This document shows positions 53,162-62,295 of a stretch of 64,000 nt of DNA, piece after piece (positions within the stretch are counted from its first letter, which is position 1; every line of letters begins with the position of its first letter). A model generated the notes under the pieces. That model was not told the origin of the DNA. It ran no database searches and worked only from the letters and a program-made list of their open reading frames with translations. The DNA comes from Rhodovulum bhavnagarense. GTDB lineage: Bacteria > Pseudomonadota > Alphaproteobacteria > Rhodobacterales > Rhodobacteraceae. A program made the position numbers and the translations under genes. The stretch lies in contig NZ_SLXU01000007.1 of NCBI RefSeq assembly GCF_004343505.1, positions 62,001 through 126,000 on the forward strand. The letters are read 5' to 3'.

Positions 53162-54135
53162 CTCGATCCGATCAGCACGCCCGCCGCCAGGACCAGCGCA
53201 CCGCCCAGCACCACCTGGAAGGCCGCGCGAAAGAACGGCGTTTCCATGTATTTCTTTTGTATCCAGGCGATTGCCCACAATTCCAGGAAGACCACGACCA
53301 GGGCAATGATCGTTGCCGTCCAGAAATGCGGAATCAGGTAGGGCAACGCATGGCCCAGCCCCCCAACCGCAGTCATCACGCCCGAGGCGATACCGCGCTT
53401 GACCGGGGAACCGCGCCCCGAGATCCGGCCGTCATCCGACGCCGCCTCGGTAAAGCCCATCGAAATCCCCGCCCCGACCGAGGCCGCCAACCCCACAAGG
53501 AACGTGGTCCAGGTGTCTTGCGTGGCAAAGGCGGTGGCAAATATCGGCGCCAGCGTGGATACCGACCCGTCCATCAACCCGGCCAGCCCCGGCTGTACCC
53601 AGGTCAGAACGAATTGCCGGTGCGCGGTGCGGGATTCGGCCTCTTTGGTTTCGTCGCCCAGGTGATCCCCGGTCAGTTTCTCGGCCGAAACCGTATGCCC
53701 GGCCTCGGCCGCTGCCAGGTCGCCCAGCAATTTGCGCGTGCCGGCATCGCGGGTGCGCTTTGCGGCCTCAAGATAAAAATTATGGGCGTCCCGCTCCATC
53801 ATCTCGGCTTCTTCGCGGATTCGTTCCAGCCCGAGATTCTGGACCAGCCAGACCGGGCGGCGGGCGTAATAGCCCGAAACATGTTCGCGCCGGACCAACG
53901 GGATGACCTCGCCGAACCGTTCGCGATGCTTGTCGATGAGGCGCTGACGGTGCAGATCCTCTTCGCGCGCCATGTCCTCGAAGATGCGTGCGCTGTCGGG
54001 GTAATCGGGGCGCAGACGTTCCGCATAGCTGCGATAGATACGGGCGTCATCCTCTTCGGACGAGATCGCGAGGGCCAGGATTTCCCTCTCGGACAGATCG
54101 GAAAAACGGCGGCGTTGGCTGACACCGGGAATCAT
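53158..54135 (-). CDS. mbfA: Membrane-bound ferritin/iron exporter MbfA
   Basis: A 325-residue fusion of an N-terminal ferritin-like diiron domain (SSEEDDARIYRSYAERL, then MAREEDLHRQRL and AAAEAGHTVSAEK; about residues 1-170) and a C-terminal CCC1/VIT1 membrane part with GLMDGSVSTLAPIFATAFAT. MbfA exports iron in rhizobia and relatives and is repressed by Irr. A perfect Irr box overlaps its promoter 14 bases upstream, so expression should rise when iron is sufficient. Its 3' end overlaps the convergent lacI-type gene. Confidence 0.93.
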   Translation of the reverse strand: MIPGVSQRRRFSDLSEREILALAISSEEDDARIYRSYAERLRPDYPDSARIFEDMAREEDLHRQRLIDKHRERFGEVIPLVRREHVSGYYARRPVWLVQNLGLERIREEAEMMERDAHNFYLEAAKRTRDAGTRKLLGDLAAAEAGHTVSAEKLTGDHLGDETKEAESRTAHRQFVLTWVQPGLAGLMDGSVSTLAPIFATAFATQDTWTTFLVGLAASVGAGISMGFTEAASDDGRISGRGSPVKRGIASGVMTAVGGLGHALPYLIPHFWTATIIALVVVFLELWAIAWIQKKYMETPFFRAAFQVVLGGALVLAAGVLIGSS

Positions 54136-54148
54136 GGGGGCCTCCCAT

Positions 54149-54167
54149 TTTTAGAATACTTCTAAAA
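54149..54167. promoter_or_regulatory. Irr box (iron control element, ICE) upstream of mbfA
   Basis: TTTTAGAA-TAC-TTCTAAAA, a perfect inverted repeat matching the ICE consensus TTTAGAA-N3-TTCTAAA recognised by the heme-sensing iron regulator Irr. It sits 14 bases before the mbfA ATG, in a repressing position. Confidence 0.9.
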
Positions 54168-54299
54168 TAGTCCGACCGGGTTCGGCGGCAAGTCATCCTA
54201 TGCAACCTTCGCAAGACGATGCCATGACGCGATTCGCCGCTCCCGCTTGCGGACGGTGAACTGCGCGGTCTAGACTGTTGCCCGGACAACGAGGCCGAG

Positions 54300-54917
54300 A
54301 TGAACGCACCGACCGACAAGATCAAAAGGGGCCGAAAGTTCGACCAGGTCCTGGATGGTGCGCGCGAGGTCTTTCTGCGCGACGGTTTCGAAGGCGCCAG
54401 CGTGGACGAGATCGCGCGCGCCGCAGGCGTGTCCAAGGCCACGCTTTACAGTTATTTTCCCGACAAGCGCCTGCTGTTCATGGAGGTGTTCCGCCTGGAA
54501 TGCGACCGCCAGACCGGCGCGGCGATGAACGAAATCGATTTCTGCGCGCCCATCGCCGAGGTTCTGCGCCAGGCCGCCCGACACATGGTCCTGTCGTTTC
54601 TCGCGCCCTTCAACCAGGCCGTATTCCGTATCTGCGTCGCAGAGGCCGACCGCTTTCCCGACCTTGGTGCGGCTTATTACGATTCCGGGCCGTTGCGCCT
54701 TCGCCACGAAATCGTGGCCCATCTCGACCAGGCCCGTGCCCGGCGCGAACTTGCAATCGACGACCTCGACCTCGCCGCCGACCAGTTCATAGAGTTGTGC
54801 AAAACCGATCTCTACACGCGCTGCGTCTTCGGGGTCGATCACAGGTTCGGCGAGGCCGAGATCGAGCGCGTGGTCGAGGGCGCGGTAACAATGTTCCTTG
54901 CACGCTATGGCGGCTGA
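54300..54917 (+). CDS. TetR/AcrR family regulator
   Basis: A 205-residue TetR-type regulator with the N-terminal DNA-binding region (DEIARAAGVSKATLYSYFPD) and a C-terminal AefR-like dimer/ligand domain (HMVLSFLAPFNQAVFRICVA). It has no operon partner; the next gene starts 170 bases downstream and the upstream gene is divergent, so its target is unknown. Confidence 0.9.
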   Translation: MNAPTDKIKRGRKFDQVLDGAREVFLRDGFEGASVDEIARAAGVSKATLYSYFPDKRLLFMEVFRLECDRQTGAAMNEIDFCAPIAEVLRQAARHMVLSFLAPFNQAVFRICVAEADRFPDLGAAYYDSGPLRLRHEIVAHLDQARARRELAIDDLDLAADQFIELCKTDLYTRCVFGVDHRFGEAEIERVVEGAVTMFLARYGG

Positions 54918-55088
54918 CGGAAATCACCCCGGATCGCCCGGCTGACGACAGGCACCTGCGGGCCAGTCGCAACCGATACGCGCAAAGCGACCCGGCCGGG
55001 CGCGGTGTGCCACGAGCCGGAGTTGCACCGGCCAGCACCGCGCGCTACCTCTCGGTCCTGACCCAACGCCGCCAAGGACGCCCGCCGC

Positions 55089-55964
55089 ATGCGCTCTGCC
55101 CTTTTCGAGGCCTATATCGAATCCGCCCGCCTGTATCCCGAGCTTTGGCGAACCTTTGCCGCGATCGCGGTCATGCTTCTCATTTATCTCGGCTTTTTTG
55201 CGCTGATGATCGTTGCGGCCTTTCCGGTTCTCGGGCCGCTGAACTATTTTGGCTGGTTGCGGGGGCTGACCGCGCCCGCCACGCCGGGCCATACATTATT
55301 CGTGCTGGGCAGTTTCGTCGGCATGGGGTTGGCCGTGCTGATTGCAACACCCGCATTGCATTACCGCGAACCAGGTAGCCTGTTTGGCCCGCTGCGCGAC
55401 ACGCTGCGCGGTTTCTTCAAGGCGCTGGCGGTTCTGACGCCGCTCTATGCGCTGTTATTCGCCGCGATCGCGCTTGGCACGCCGCTGGAGCCCAACCTGG
55501 ACCCCACCACCTGGCTGCGGCTATTGCCGCTGGCGCTGGTACTGATCGTGATCCAGACCGGGTCGGAAGAACTGATCTTTCGCGGCTACCTGCAACAGCA
55601 ACTGGCCGCGCGCTTCGCCGCGCGCGCCATCTGGATGGGCCTGCCCGCGCTGATCTTCGCGGCACTGCATTTCAACCCCGCGGCCGGGGCCAACGCCTGG
55701 TTCATCATGGCCACGGTGCTGGCCTTTGCGCTGGCCGCGGCCGACCTGACCGAACGCTCCGGCAGCCTCGGAATCGCGATGGGCTGGCATTTCGTCAACA
55801 ATGTCAGCGCGATCCTTATGTGCTCGGTCAAGGGCACGATCACCGGGCTTGCGCTCTACGTCACCCCGTTCGATCTGTCCGATACGACCTGGGCGCCGCT
55901 ATCCATGGGTCTCGACATCCTTGTGATCTACGTGATCTGGCGACTCTTGCGCGCGCGCATCTGA
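55089..55964 (+). CDS. CPBP family intramembrane glutamic protease
   Basis: A 291-residue membrane protein with about eight hydrophobic segments and the CPBP/Abi motifs: [12 protein letters not shown] (the EExxxR pair, about residues 159-170), FAALHFNP and the HFVNN motif near the end. It is probably a CAAX-type intramembrane protease; the substrate is unknown. No operon partner. Confidence 0.88.
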   Translation: MRSALFEAYIESARLYPELWRTFAAIAVMLLIYLGFFALMIVAAFPVLGPLNYFGWLRGLTAPATPGHTLFVLGSFVGMGLAVLIATPALHYREPGSLFGPLRDTLRGFFKALAVLTPLYALLFAAIALGTPLEPNLDPTTWLRLLPLALVLIVIQTGSEELIFRGYLQQQLAARFAARAIWMGLPALIFAALHFNPAAGANAWFIMATVLAFALAAADLTERSGSLGIAMGWHFVNNVSAILMCSVKGTITGLALYVTPFDLSDTTWAPLSMGLDILVIYVIWRLLRARI

Positions 55965-56040
55965 CCACCCGCGCCCGATTGCATTTCGGTCCCGCCGGGC
56001 TTATCTGGGCCAGCATACCGACGCGGAGGGCAGCCAGCCT

Positions 56041-57039
56041 ATGAACTGGATCAACAACTACGTCCGGCCCAAGATCAACTCGCTCTTCTCGCGCCGCGAG
56101 ATACCCGAGAACCTGTGGACCAAATGCGACAGCTGCGGCACGATGTTGTTCCACCGCGAACTGGCCGAAAACCTCAATGTCTGTCCCCATTGCGGCCATC
56201 ACATGGGCATCCGCCCCCGCGACCGTTTCCTGACCCTGTTCGACGGTGGAATCTTTACCGAGGTCGAGGTGCCCAGGCCTCTGGCCGATCCCTTGGGATT
56301 CCGCGACCAGAAAAAATACCCTGACCGGATGAAATCCGCCCAGAAAGCGACCGGCGAAAAAGAGGCGATGCTGGTCGCCGAGGGCGAGATGGGCCGCACT
56401 CCGATCGTCGCGGCGGCGCAGGATTTCAGCTTCATGGGCGGCTCGATGGGCATGTATGTCGGCAACGCCATCATCGCCGGCGCCGCCCGCGCGGTGGAAC
56501 TGAAACGCCCCTTCATCCTGTTTTCCGCCGCCGGCGGCGCCCGCATGCAGGAGGGCATCCTCAGCCTGATGCAGATGCCGCGCACCACCGTCGCGGTGCA
56601 GATGCTGAAAGAGGCCGGGCTGCCCTATATCGTGGTGCTGACCCATCCCACCACCGGCGGGGTGACAGCCTCCTACGCGATGCTGGGCGATATCCAGATC
56701 GCCGAACCGAACGCGCTGATCTGCTTCGCCGGGCCGCGGGTCATCGAACAGACCATCCGCGAAAAGCTGCCCGAGGGGTTCCAGCGTGCCGAATACCTGC
56801 TGGACCACGGGATGCTGGACCGGGTGACGCCGCGCACGAAGCTGCGCGAGGAACTGATCACCATCACCCGGATGCTGATGGGCCTGCCGCCCGCGGTCAT
56901 TGCCGATCTGCCGCCACCGGCCAGCTTTGCCCAGGGGCCACAGCAATCCGAACCGGCCGAGGCCGAGATCGAAACACCGACCACGACCGAAAAGCCCCTG
57001 CCGCGCCCCACTTATCCTGACCGGAAACCCCAGGAGTGA
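56041..57039 (+). CDS. accD: Acetyl-CoA carboxylase carboxyltransferase subunit beta
   Basis: A 332-residue AccD. The N-terminal four-cysteine zinc finger is visible as [10 protein letters not shown] with [10 protein letters not shown]. The core has [20 protein letters not shown] and the oxyanion region [17 protein letters not shown]-terminal Pro/Glu tail of about 45 residues is extra. It makes malonyl-CoA for fatty-acid synthesis together with AccA. It overlaps folC by GTGA; the accD-folC pairing is common in bacteria. Confidence 0.96.
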   Translation: MNWINNYVRPKINSLFSRREIPENLWTKCDSCGTMLFHRELAENLNVCPHCGHHMGIRPRDRFLTLFDGGIFTEVEVPRPLADPLGFRDQKKYPDRMKSAQKATGEKEAMLVAEGEMGRTPIVAAAQDFSFMGGSMGMYVGNAIIAGAARAVELKRPFILFSAAGGARMQEGILSLMQMPRTTVAVQMLKEAGLPYIVVLTHPTTGGVTASYAMLGDIQIAEPNALICFAGPRVIEQTIREKLPEGFQRAEYLLDHGMLDRVTPRTKLREELITITRMLMGLPPAVIADLPPPASFAQGPQQSEPAEAEIETPTTTEKPLPRPTYPDRKPQE

Positions 57040-58310
57040 CCTGCGCCCCCAGCGACATCCTGCTGGAACGGATGATGGCGCTACACCCCAAGGTGATCGA
57101 CCTGACGCTGGATCGCGTCCAGCGCCTTCTATCCGCGCTCGACCATCCCGAACGCCGCCTGGCCCCGGTAGTCCATATCGCGGGCACCAATGGCAAGGGT
57201 TCGACGCTCGCGATGGTCCGCGCGGGCCTGCAGGGCGCGGGCCACCGGGTCCAGGCTTATACCTCGCCGCACCTGGCCCGGTTTCACGAACGCATCCGTC
57301 TTTCGGACGGGCTGATCTCCGAGCCTGCCCTTGCCGCGATCCTTGACGAGTGCGAACACGCCAATGGCGGCGCGCCCATCACCTATTTCGAGATCACCAC
57401 CTGCGCCGCCCTGCTGGCCTTCGCCCGCGACCCGGCCGACTGGTGCCTGCTGGAGGTGGGCCTCGGCGGACGGCTGGACGCCACCAATGTGGTGGACCGG
57501 CCCGCGCTGAGCGTGATCACGCCCGTCTCGATCGACCACCAGCAGTTCCTGGGCGACACCCTGGCGCAGATCGCCGCCGAAAAGGCCGGCATCCTGAAAC
57601 GCGGCGTGCCCTGCGTGGTCGGCCCGCAAGAGGACGCCGCGCTGGAGGTGATCGAGGACCGCGCCGCCCGCCTCGGCGCCCCGCTGATCGCCCATGGCCA
57701 GCACTGGCATGTCTGGGAAGAACGCGGCCGGCTGATCTTCCAGGACGAGCATGGCCTGATGGACCTGCCCCTGCCCCGCCTGACCGGCCCGCACCAGATC
57801 CAGAACGCCGGGACCGCGCTGGCCGCCCTGCGCGCCCTGGGCCAGGACGACACCGCCGCCGAGGCCGCGATGACCCGTGCCGACTGGCCCGCCCGGATGC
57901 AGCGCCTGCGCCGGGGCCCGCTGGTCACAGCCGCGGACCGGGCCGAGCTTTGGCTCGACGGCGGCCACAACCCCGCCGCCGGTACGGCGCTCGCCGCGGC
58001 CCTTGCCACCCTGCCCGCGCGCCCCGTGCACCTGGTCTGCGGCATGCTGAACACCAAGGACGTGGCGGGCTTCCTGCGCCCCCTGGCCGGCATCGCCGAA
58101 AGCCTCACCGCCGTCTCCATCCCGGGCGAGGCCAACACCCTGCCTGCCGATACCACCGCCCGGATCGCCCGTGACGCTGGCCTGCCCGCCACCACCGCCG
58201 ACAGCCCGGCCAAGGCCATCGCTCGCATTGCCGGGGCCGCCCCGAACGCCCGCATCGTGATCTGCGGCTCGCTCTACCTGGCCGGGCGGGTGCTGCGCGA
58301 CAACGCCTGA
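57036..58310 (+). CDS. folC: Bifunctional folylpolyglutamate/dihydrofolate synthase
   Basis: A 424-residue Mur-ligase-family protein with ATP loop [18 protein letters not shown], the catalytic region [15 protein letters not shown] and the C-terminal domain. It adds glutamate to (dihydro)folate. The GTG start overlaps the accD stop; the ATG at 57072 is an alternative. It ends in an intergenic region with a hairpin-rich repeat-like element. Confidence 0.95.
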   Translation: MTCAPSDILLERMMALHPKVIDLTLDRVQRLLSALDHPERRLAPVVHIAGTNGKGSTLAMVRAGLQGAGHRVQAYTSPHLARFHERIRLSDGLISEPALAAILDECEHANGGAPITYFEITTCAALLAFARDPADWCLLEVGLGGRLDATNVVDRPALSVITPVSIDHQQFLGDTLAQIAAEKAGILKRGVPCVVGPQEDAALEVIEDRAARLGAPLIAHGQHWHVWEERGRLIFQDEHGLMDLPLPRLTGPHQIQNAGTALAALRALGQDDTAAEAAMTRADWPARMQRLRRGPLVTAADRAELWLDGGHNPAAGTALAAALATLPARPVHLVCGMLNTKDVAGFLRPLAGIAESLTAVSIPGEANTLPADTTARIARDAGLPATTADSPAKAIARIAGAAPNARIVICGSLYLAGRVLRDNA

Positions 58311-58325
58311 CCGCACCCGACCCTT

Positions 58326-58392
58326 CTTCTTGGGCAAAATACCCCGGGGGAGTCGCCGGGGAACCCGGCGGCGGGGGCAGCGCCCCCTGACC
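58326..58392. repeat. Rhodobacterales-type extragenic element (single copy here)
   Basis: After folC the stretch TTCTTGGGCAAAATACCCC followed by GGGGGAGTCGCCGGGG and GGCGGCGGGGGCAGCGCCCC resembles the recurring palindromic intergenic element often found in Rhodobacteraceae (cttttTGGCAAAAATACTCC-type). Only one copy is in the window, so identity is by resemblance. It may also terminate folC. Confidence 0.5.
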
Positions 58393-58459
58393 CGGTCTCA
58401 ACTCTTGCCCGGCCTCCCGCGACGCGCTAGGCCGGGGACAGCGCCAATCGGAGGATCCC

Positions 58460-59290
58460 ATGCAAGCGGTTTCGGAAAACAAGTGTTTCGGCGGGGTACA
58501 GGGCGTCTATACCCATGCCTCGGATGTCTGCGGCTGCGACATGACCTTCGGCCTGTTCCTGCCGGCCGAGGCTGCGGACGGCCCGGTGCCGGTCCTGTGG
58601 TATCTCTCGGGCCTGACCTGCACCCATGAAAACGCCATGACCAAGGCCGGCGCGCAGCAATGGGCGGCCGAACAGGGCATCGCGCTGGTCTTCCCCGACA
58701 CCTCGCCCCGGGGCGAGGGCATCGCCGATGACGACAGCTACAACCTGGGCACCGGCGCGGGCTTCTACGTGAATGCCACGCAGGACCCCTGGGCTGCGAA
58801 CTACCGGATGTGGGACTACGTGGCCGAGGAACTGCCGCGCCTGCTGGTCAACAACGTCGCCATCGACGAGGACCGGCAAGCGATCTGCGGCCATTCCATG
58901 GGCGGGCACGGGGCGCTGACCATCGCCATGGCCTATCCCGGCCGCTTCGCCTCGGTCTCGGCGCTGGCGCCGATCACCCATCCCAGCACCTCGGACTGGG
59001 CGAAAAAGCCGATCCACGCCTATCTGGGCGAGGGCAACGTGGACTGGACGCGGCATGACGCCTGCCTGTCGCTGCGCGCAAACGGCTTCGCCGGGCCGAT
59101 GCTGATCGACCAGGGCACCAAGGACCCCTTCATCGACTCGCTGATGCCCGAGGCGCTGGCCGCCGCGATCACCGAAACCCGCCACCCCGGCACCCTGCGG
59201 ATGCAGGCGGGATACGATCACAGCTATTTCTTCGTCTCTAGCTTCATCGAGGATCACGTCGCCTTCCACGCCGAGGCGCTCTACGCGTGA
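58460..59290 (+). CDS. fghA: S-formylglutathione hydrolase
   Basis: A 276-residue esterase-D-family hydrolase. The nucleophile Ser is in CGHSMGGHGALTIA (about residue 146), with Asp and His downstream (DQGTKDPFID and GYDHSYFF). It hydrolyses S-formylglutathione in glutathione-dependent formaldehyde detoxification. The glutathione-dependent dehydrogenase is not adjacent. It overlaps the following gene by GTGA. Confidence 0.93.
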   Translation: MQAVSENKCFGGVQGVYTHASDVCGCDMTFGLFLPAEAADGPVPVLWYLSGLTCTHENAMTKAGAQQWAAEQGIALVFPDTSPRGEGIADDDSYNLGTGAGFYVNATQDPWAANYRMWDYVAEELPRLLVNNVAIDEDRQAICGHSMGGHGALTIAMAYPGRFASVSALAPITHPSTSDWAKKPIHAYLGEGNVDWTRHDACLSLRANGFAGPMLIDQGTKDPFIDSLMPEALAAAITETRHPGTLRMQAGYDHSYFFVSSFIEDHVAFHAEALYA

Positions 59291-59739
59291 GCCGGGTCTT
59301 CGTCGACGCCGACGCCTGCCCGGTCAAGGCCGAGGCGCTGCGCGTGGCCGAACGCCACGGGGCCGACGTCATCTATGTCGCCAATGGCGGGCTGCGCCCG
59401 GTCGACCACCCGCTGGTGCGCATGGTCTATGTGCCCGAGGGCCCCGACGAGGCCGACAAATGGATCGCCGATCAGGCCGGGCCGGGCGATGTGGTGGTCA
59501 CCGCCGATGTGCCGCTCGCCGCGAAATGCGTGGCCACCGGCGCGCGCGTGCTCAACCACAATGGCGAGGCGTTCACCAAGGCCAACATGGGTGAGAAACT
59601 GGCCACCCGCGATCTGATGGCCGATCTGCGCGCGGCCGATCCGTTCCGGCAGGGCGGGGGCAAGGGGTTTTCCAGGGCCGACCGCACCCGGTTCCTGGAC
59701 GCGCTGGAACGCGCGCTGCGGGCCATCGCGGCGCAGTGA
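59287..59739 (+). CDS. YaiI/YqxD family protein (DUF188)
   Basis: A 150-residue protein of the widespread YaiI/YqxD family, starting with GTG and SRVFVDADACPVKAEALRVA, containing the PIN-like acidic motif VDADACPVK. Function in the cell is undetermined, with nuclease activity suspected from the fold. Overlap with fghA suggests co-transcription. Confidence 0.9.
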   Translation: MSRVFVDADACPVKAEALRVAERHGADVIYVANGGLRPVDHPLVRMVYVPEGPDEADKWIADQAGPGDVVVTADVPLAAKCVATGARVLNHNGEAFTKANMGEKLATRDLMADLRAADPFRQGGGKGFSRADRTRFLDALERALRAIAAQ

Positions 59740-59782
59740 CATCCGCGGGCGTGCCCGCGACAGGCAAGTGGCAGGAGGCAAG

Positions 59783-60412
59783 ATGCCCATCGACGCCGTC
59801 GTCTTCGATATCGGGCGGGTCCTGATCGACTGGCAGCCCGAGAAATTCTATGACCGTGCCATCGGCCCGGACCGGCGGCGGGCGCTGTTCGACGCGGTCG
59901 ATCTTTACCGGATGAACGATGGCGTGGACCTGGGCGCCGATTTCGCAGAGTCGGTGGAGGCACTGGCCGCCGCCCATCCCGACTGGGCCGCCGAGATCCG
60001 GCTGTGGCGCAGCCACTGGATCGAGATGGCGCAACCAGAGATCCCCGGCTCTGTCCGGGTGCTGCGCGCGCTCAAGGCCCGGGGCGTGCCGGTCTATGCC
60101 CTGACCAATTTCGGCGCCGAGACGTTCCAGACCGCCTGCGCCGCCTATCCCTTCCTCGATCTCTTCGACCGCCGCTTCGTGTCGGCCCATCTGCGGGTGA
60201 TGAAGCCCGCGCCGGGCATCTACGAAATCCTGGAGGCCGAAACCGGCCATCCGCCGGAGCGGTTGATTTTCACCGACGACAAGGCCGAAAATGTCGATGC
60301 CGCCGCCGCGCGCGGCTGGCACACACATCTGTTCACGGGCCCCGAGGGCTGGGCCGCCCGGCTGCGCGAAGCAGGGCTTCTGACCGAAAAGGAGGGGGCG
60401 CCCCATGGTTGA
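59783..60412 (+). CDS. HAD family phosphatase
   Basis: A 209-residue HAD-superfamily hydrolase (YihX-like): nucleophile region AVVFDIGRVLIDWQPEKFYD, then YALTNFGAETF and IFTDDKAENVDAAAARGW with the Lys and acidic residues of the later motifs. The second Asp of the DxD motif is Gly, as in related members. ATG 59783 has AGGAGG upstream. Overlaps the next gene by eight bases. Substrate unknown. Confidence 0.9.
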   Translation: MPIDAVVFDIGRVLIDWQPEKFYDRAIGPDRRRALFDAVDLYRMNDGVDLGADFAESVEALAAAHPDWAAEIRLWRSHWIEMAQPEIPGSVRVLRALKARGVPVYALTNFGAETFQTACAAYPFLDLFDRRFVSAHLRVMKPAPGIYEILEAETGHPPERLIFTDDKAENVDAAAARGWHTHLFTGPEGWAARLREAGLLTEKEGAPHG

Positions 60413-61322
60413 GATCATCGGATTTGCCGAGGGCGAGGCGCGGATGAGCTGGCCGGGGCTGTGCGCCGCGCTGGAGGCCGGGCACAGCCTGCCACGGGCC
60501 GAGGTGGCCGACAGTTTCCTATACCGCGGCGACGATACGCTGCTGTCCCGCGCGGCCTGGATCGACGGGATGGGTCTGGCGGTGAAATCGGCGACGATCT
60601 TTCCCGGCAATGCGGGCCGCGACCTGCCTGCGGTCAATGGCGGCGTCAGCCTCTATTCCGACCGCGACGGCACGCTGGACGCGATCATCGACTTTCACCT
60701 CGTCACCAAGTGGAAGACCGCGGGCGACAGCCTGCTGGCGGCCACCAGGCTGGCCCGGCCCGACAGCCGCCGCATCCTGATCGTGGGCGCCGGCAACGTG
60801 GCGCAGTCCCTCCACGCGGCCTATTCCAGCGCCTTCCCCGAGGCCGAATTCACCGTCTGGAACCGCTCGCGCGCGGGGGCCGAGAGGCTGGCCGCCGCCT
60901 CCCCGGGCGTCACCATCGCAGAGGATCTGGAAACGGCGGTGCGCGCGGCCGATATCGTCACCTCGGCCACCATGGCGACAGAGCCGCTGATCCGGGGCGC
61001 GTGGCTGCAACCGGGCCAGCATGTCGACCTGATCGGCGCCTTCCGCCCCGACATGCGCGAGGCCGACGATGCCGCGCTGCAAAAGGCGCGGGTCTTCGTC
61101 GACAGCCGCGATACCACGCTCGACCATATCGGCGAGCTGAAAATCCCGCTGGCCGCCGGGGCGATCGGCCGGGACACCGTGCTGGCCGATTACTACGACC
61201 TGCCCTCGGGCGGCTTTGCCCGGCAATCGGACGACGAGATCACGCTATTCAAGAATGGCGGCGGCGCGCATCTGGACCTGATGACCAGCCGCTACATCCT
61301 CGATGCGTGGCGCACGGCATGA
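60405..61322 (+). CDS. Ornithine cyclodeaminase/mu-crystallin family protein
   Basis: A 305-residue NAD(P)-dependent protein with LAVKSATIFPGNAGRDLPAV (a conserved Lys region), the Rossmann motif ILIVGAGNVAQSLHAAYS and DIVTSATMATEPLIRGAWLQ. Family members are ornithine cyclodeaminases, alanine dehydrogenases or ketimine reductases; the substrate here is unresolved. It overlaps the HAD gene and the hydrolase downstream, so the three are probably one transcript. Confidence 0.88.
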   Translation: MVEIIGFAEGEARMSWPGLCAALEAGHSLPRAEVADSFLYRGDDTLLSRAAWIDGMGLAVKSATIFPGNAGRDLPAVNGGVSLYSDRDGTLDAIIDFHLVTKWKTAGDSLLAATRLARPDSRRILIVGAGNVAQSLHAAYSSAFPEAEFTVWNRSRAGAERLAAASPGVTIAEDLETAVRAADIVTSATMATEPLIRGAWLQPGQHVDLIGAFRPDMREADDAALQKARVFVDSRDTTLDHIGELKIPLAAGAIGRDTVLADYYDLPSGGFARQSDDEITLFKNGGGAHLDLMTSRYILDAWRTA

Positions 61323-62245
61323 TCTGGGGTCTTTTCGTGGCAATCGCGGGGCTGGTCATCCTGGCCTGGCCGCTATCGGAATGGCGGCGCAGGCCGATGG
61401 ACCGGGCGGCTCGCGACGATGCACCGGGGCAGATCGCCGATCTGCCCTCGGGAGCGACCCATTACCGCTGGAACGGACCGGTTCGCGGGCAGGTCGCAGT
61501 CTGCCTGCACGGGCTGACCACGGGCAATTACATCCTTGAGGACATCGCTGCGAACCTGGCCCGGATGGGGTTCAGGGTACTGCGCTATGACCTTTACGGG
61601 CGCGGCTATTCGGACCGGCCGCGGGGCGCGCAGGATCGCGCCTTTTTCCTGCGCCAACTCGAGGAAATGCTGGACCATGCCGGGATCGAGGCGCCTTTCA
61701 CGCTGGTGGGCTATTCCATGGGCGGCGCGCTGGCGACAGCCTTTGCCGCCGATCACCCCCACCGGGTCACGCGGCTGGTGCTGCTGGCCAGCGCAGGGCT
61801 GGGCCATACCGCGCCGCCGCTGCCGCGACTGACCCAGCGTTTGCCGGTGGTCGGGGACTGGCTGGCGCGGGTGACGGGCGGCTGGCAATTGCGGCACATG
61901 ACCCGGCAGGCCGCGCGCATAGCCCCCCTGCCGCCCGCGCTGGTCGAGGCACAGATCGCCGAGACCCGCTATCGCGGCTTTATTCCGGCGGTTCTGTCCA
62001 GCATGCGCCACATGCTGGCCGCCGATTTCGCCCCCGATCACGGGCGCATCGCCCGTGCGGGGGTGCCGGTTCTGGCGGTCTGGGCGGGCGAGGACGAATT
62101 GATCCTGCCCACCGCGCCTGGTCGGCTGGCCAAACTTAACCGCACGGCGCAACAACACGGCATCGCGGGGGCCAGCCATGCCCTGGTGGTCACCCATGCC
62201 CCAGAGATTCACCTCGCCATACAGGGGTTTGTCCGCGACACCTGA
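61319..62245 (+). CDS. Alpha/beta hydrolase
   Basis: A 308-residue protein with an N-terminal membrane segment (IWGLFVAIAGLVILAWPLS) and an alpha/beta hydrolase fold: VAVCLHGLTTGNYI (oxyanion HG), the nucleophile motif GYSMGGALATAFAA, Asp in WAGEDELILP, and a C-terminal His. ATG 61319 overlaps the cyclodeaminase stop. It is likely a membrane-tethered esterase or lipase; substrate unknown. Confidence 0.88.
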   Translation: MIWGLFVAIAGLVILAWPLSEWRRRPMDRAARDDAPGQIADLPSGATHYRWNGPVRGQVAVCLHGLTTGNYILEDIAANLARMGFRVLRYDLYGRGYSDRPRGAQDRAFFLRQLEEMLDHAGIEAPFTLVGYSMGGALATAFAADHPHRVTRLVLLASAGLGHTAPPLPRLTQRLPVVGDWLARVTGGWQLRHMTRQAARIAPLPPALVEAQIAETRYRGFIPAVLSSMRHMLAADFAPDHGRIARAGVPVLAVWAGEDELILPTAPGRLAKLNRTAQQHGIAGASHALVVTHAPEIHLAIQGFVRDT

Positions 62246-62295
62246 ACGTGCTGGTCACCCTTTCCTTCTGCGACGCAGCATCCTAGAACCCGGAC

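Noticed and set aside
54270-54842. Minus-strand frame opposite the TetR gene
   Set aside because: No recognisable motif; the TetR helix-turn-helix is on the plus strand.
60461-62245. A 594-codon frame on the plus strand reading through the cyclodeaminase gene
   Set aside because: Its N-terminal half is Arg/Gly/Ala-rich out-of-frame translation; only the part from the ATG at 61319 has a hydrolase fold, so the true gene starts there.
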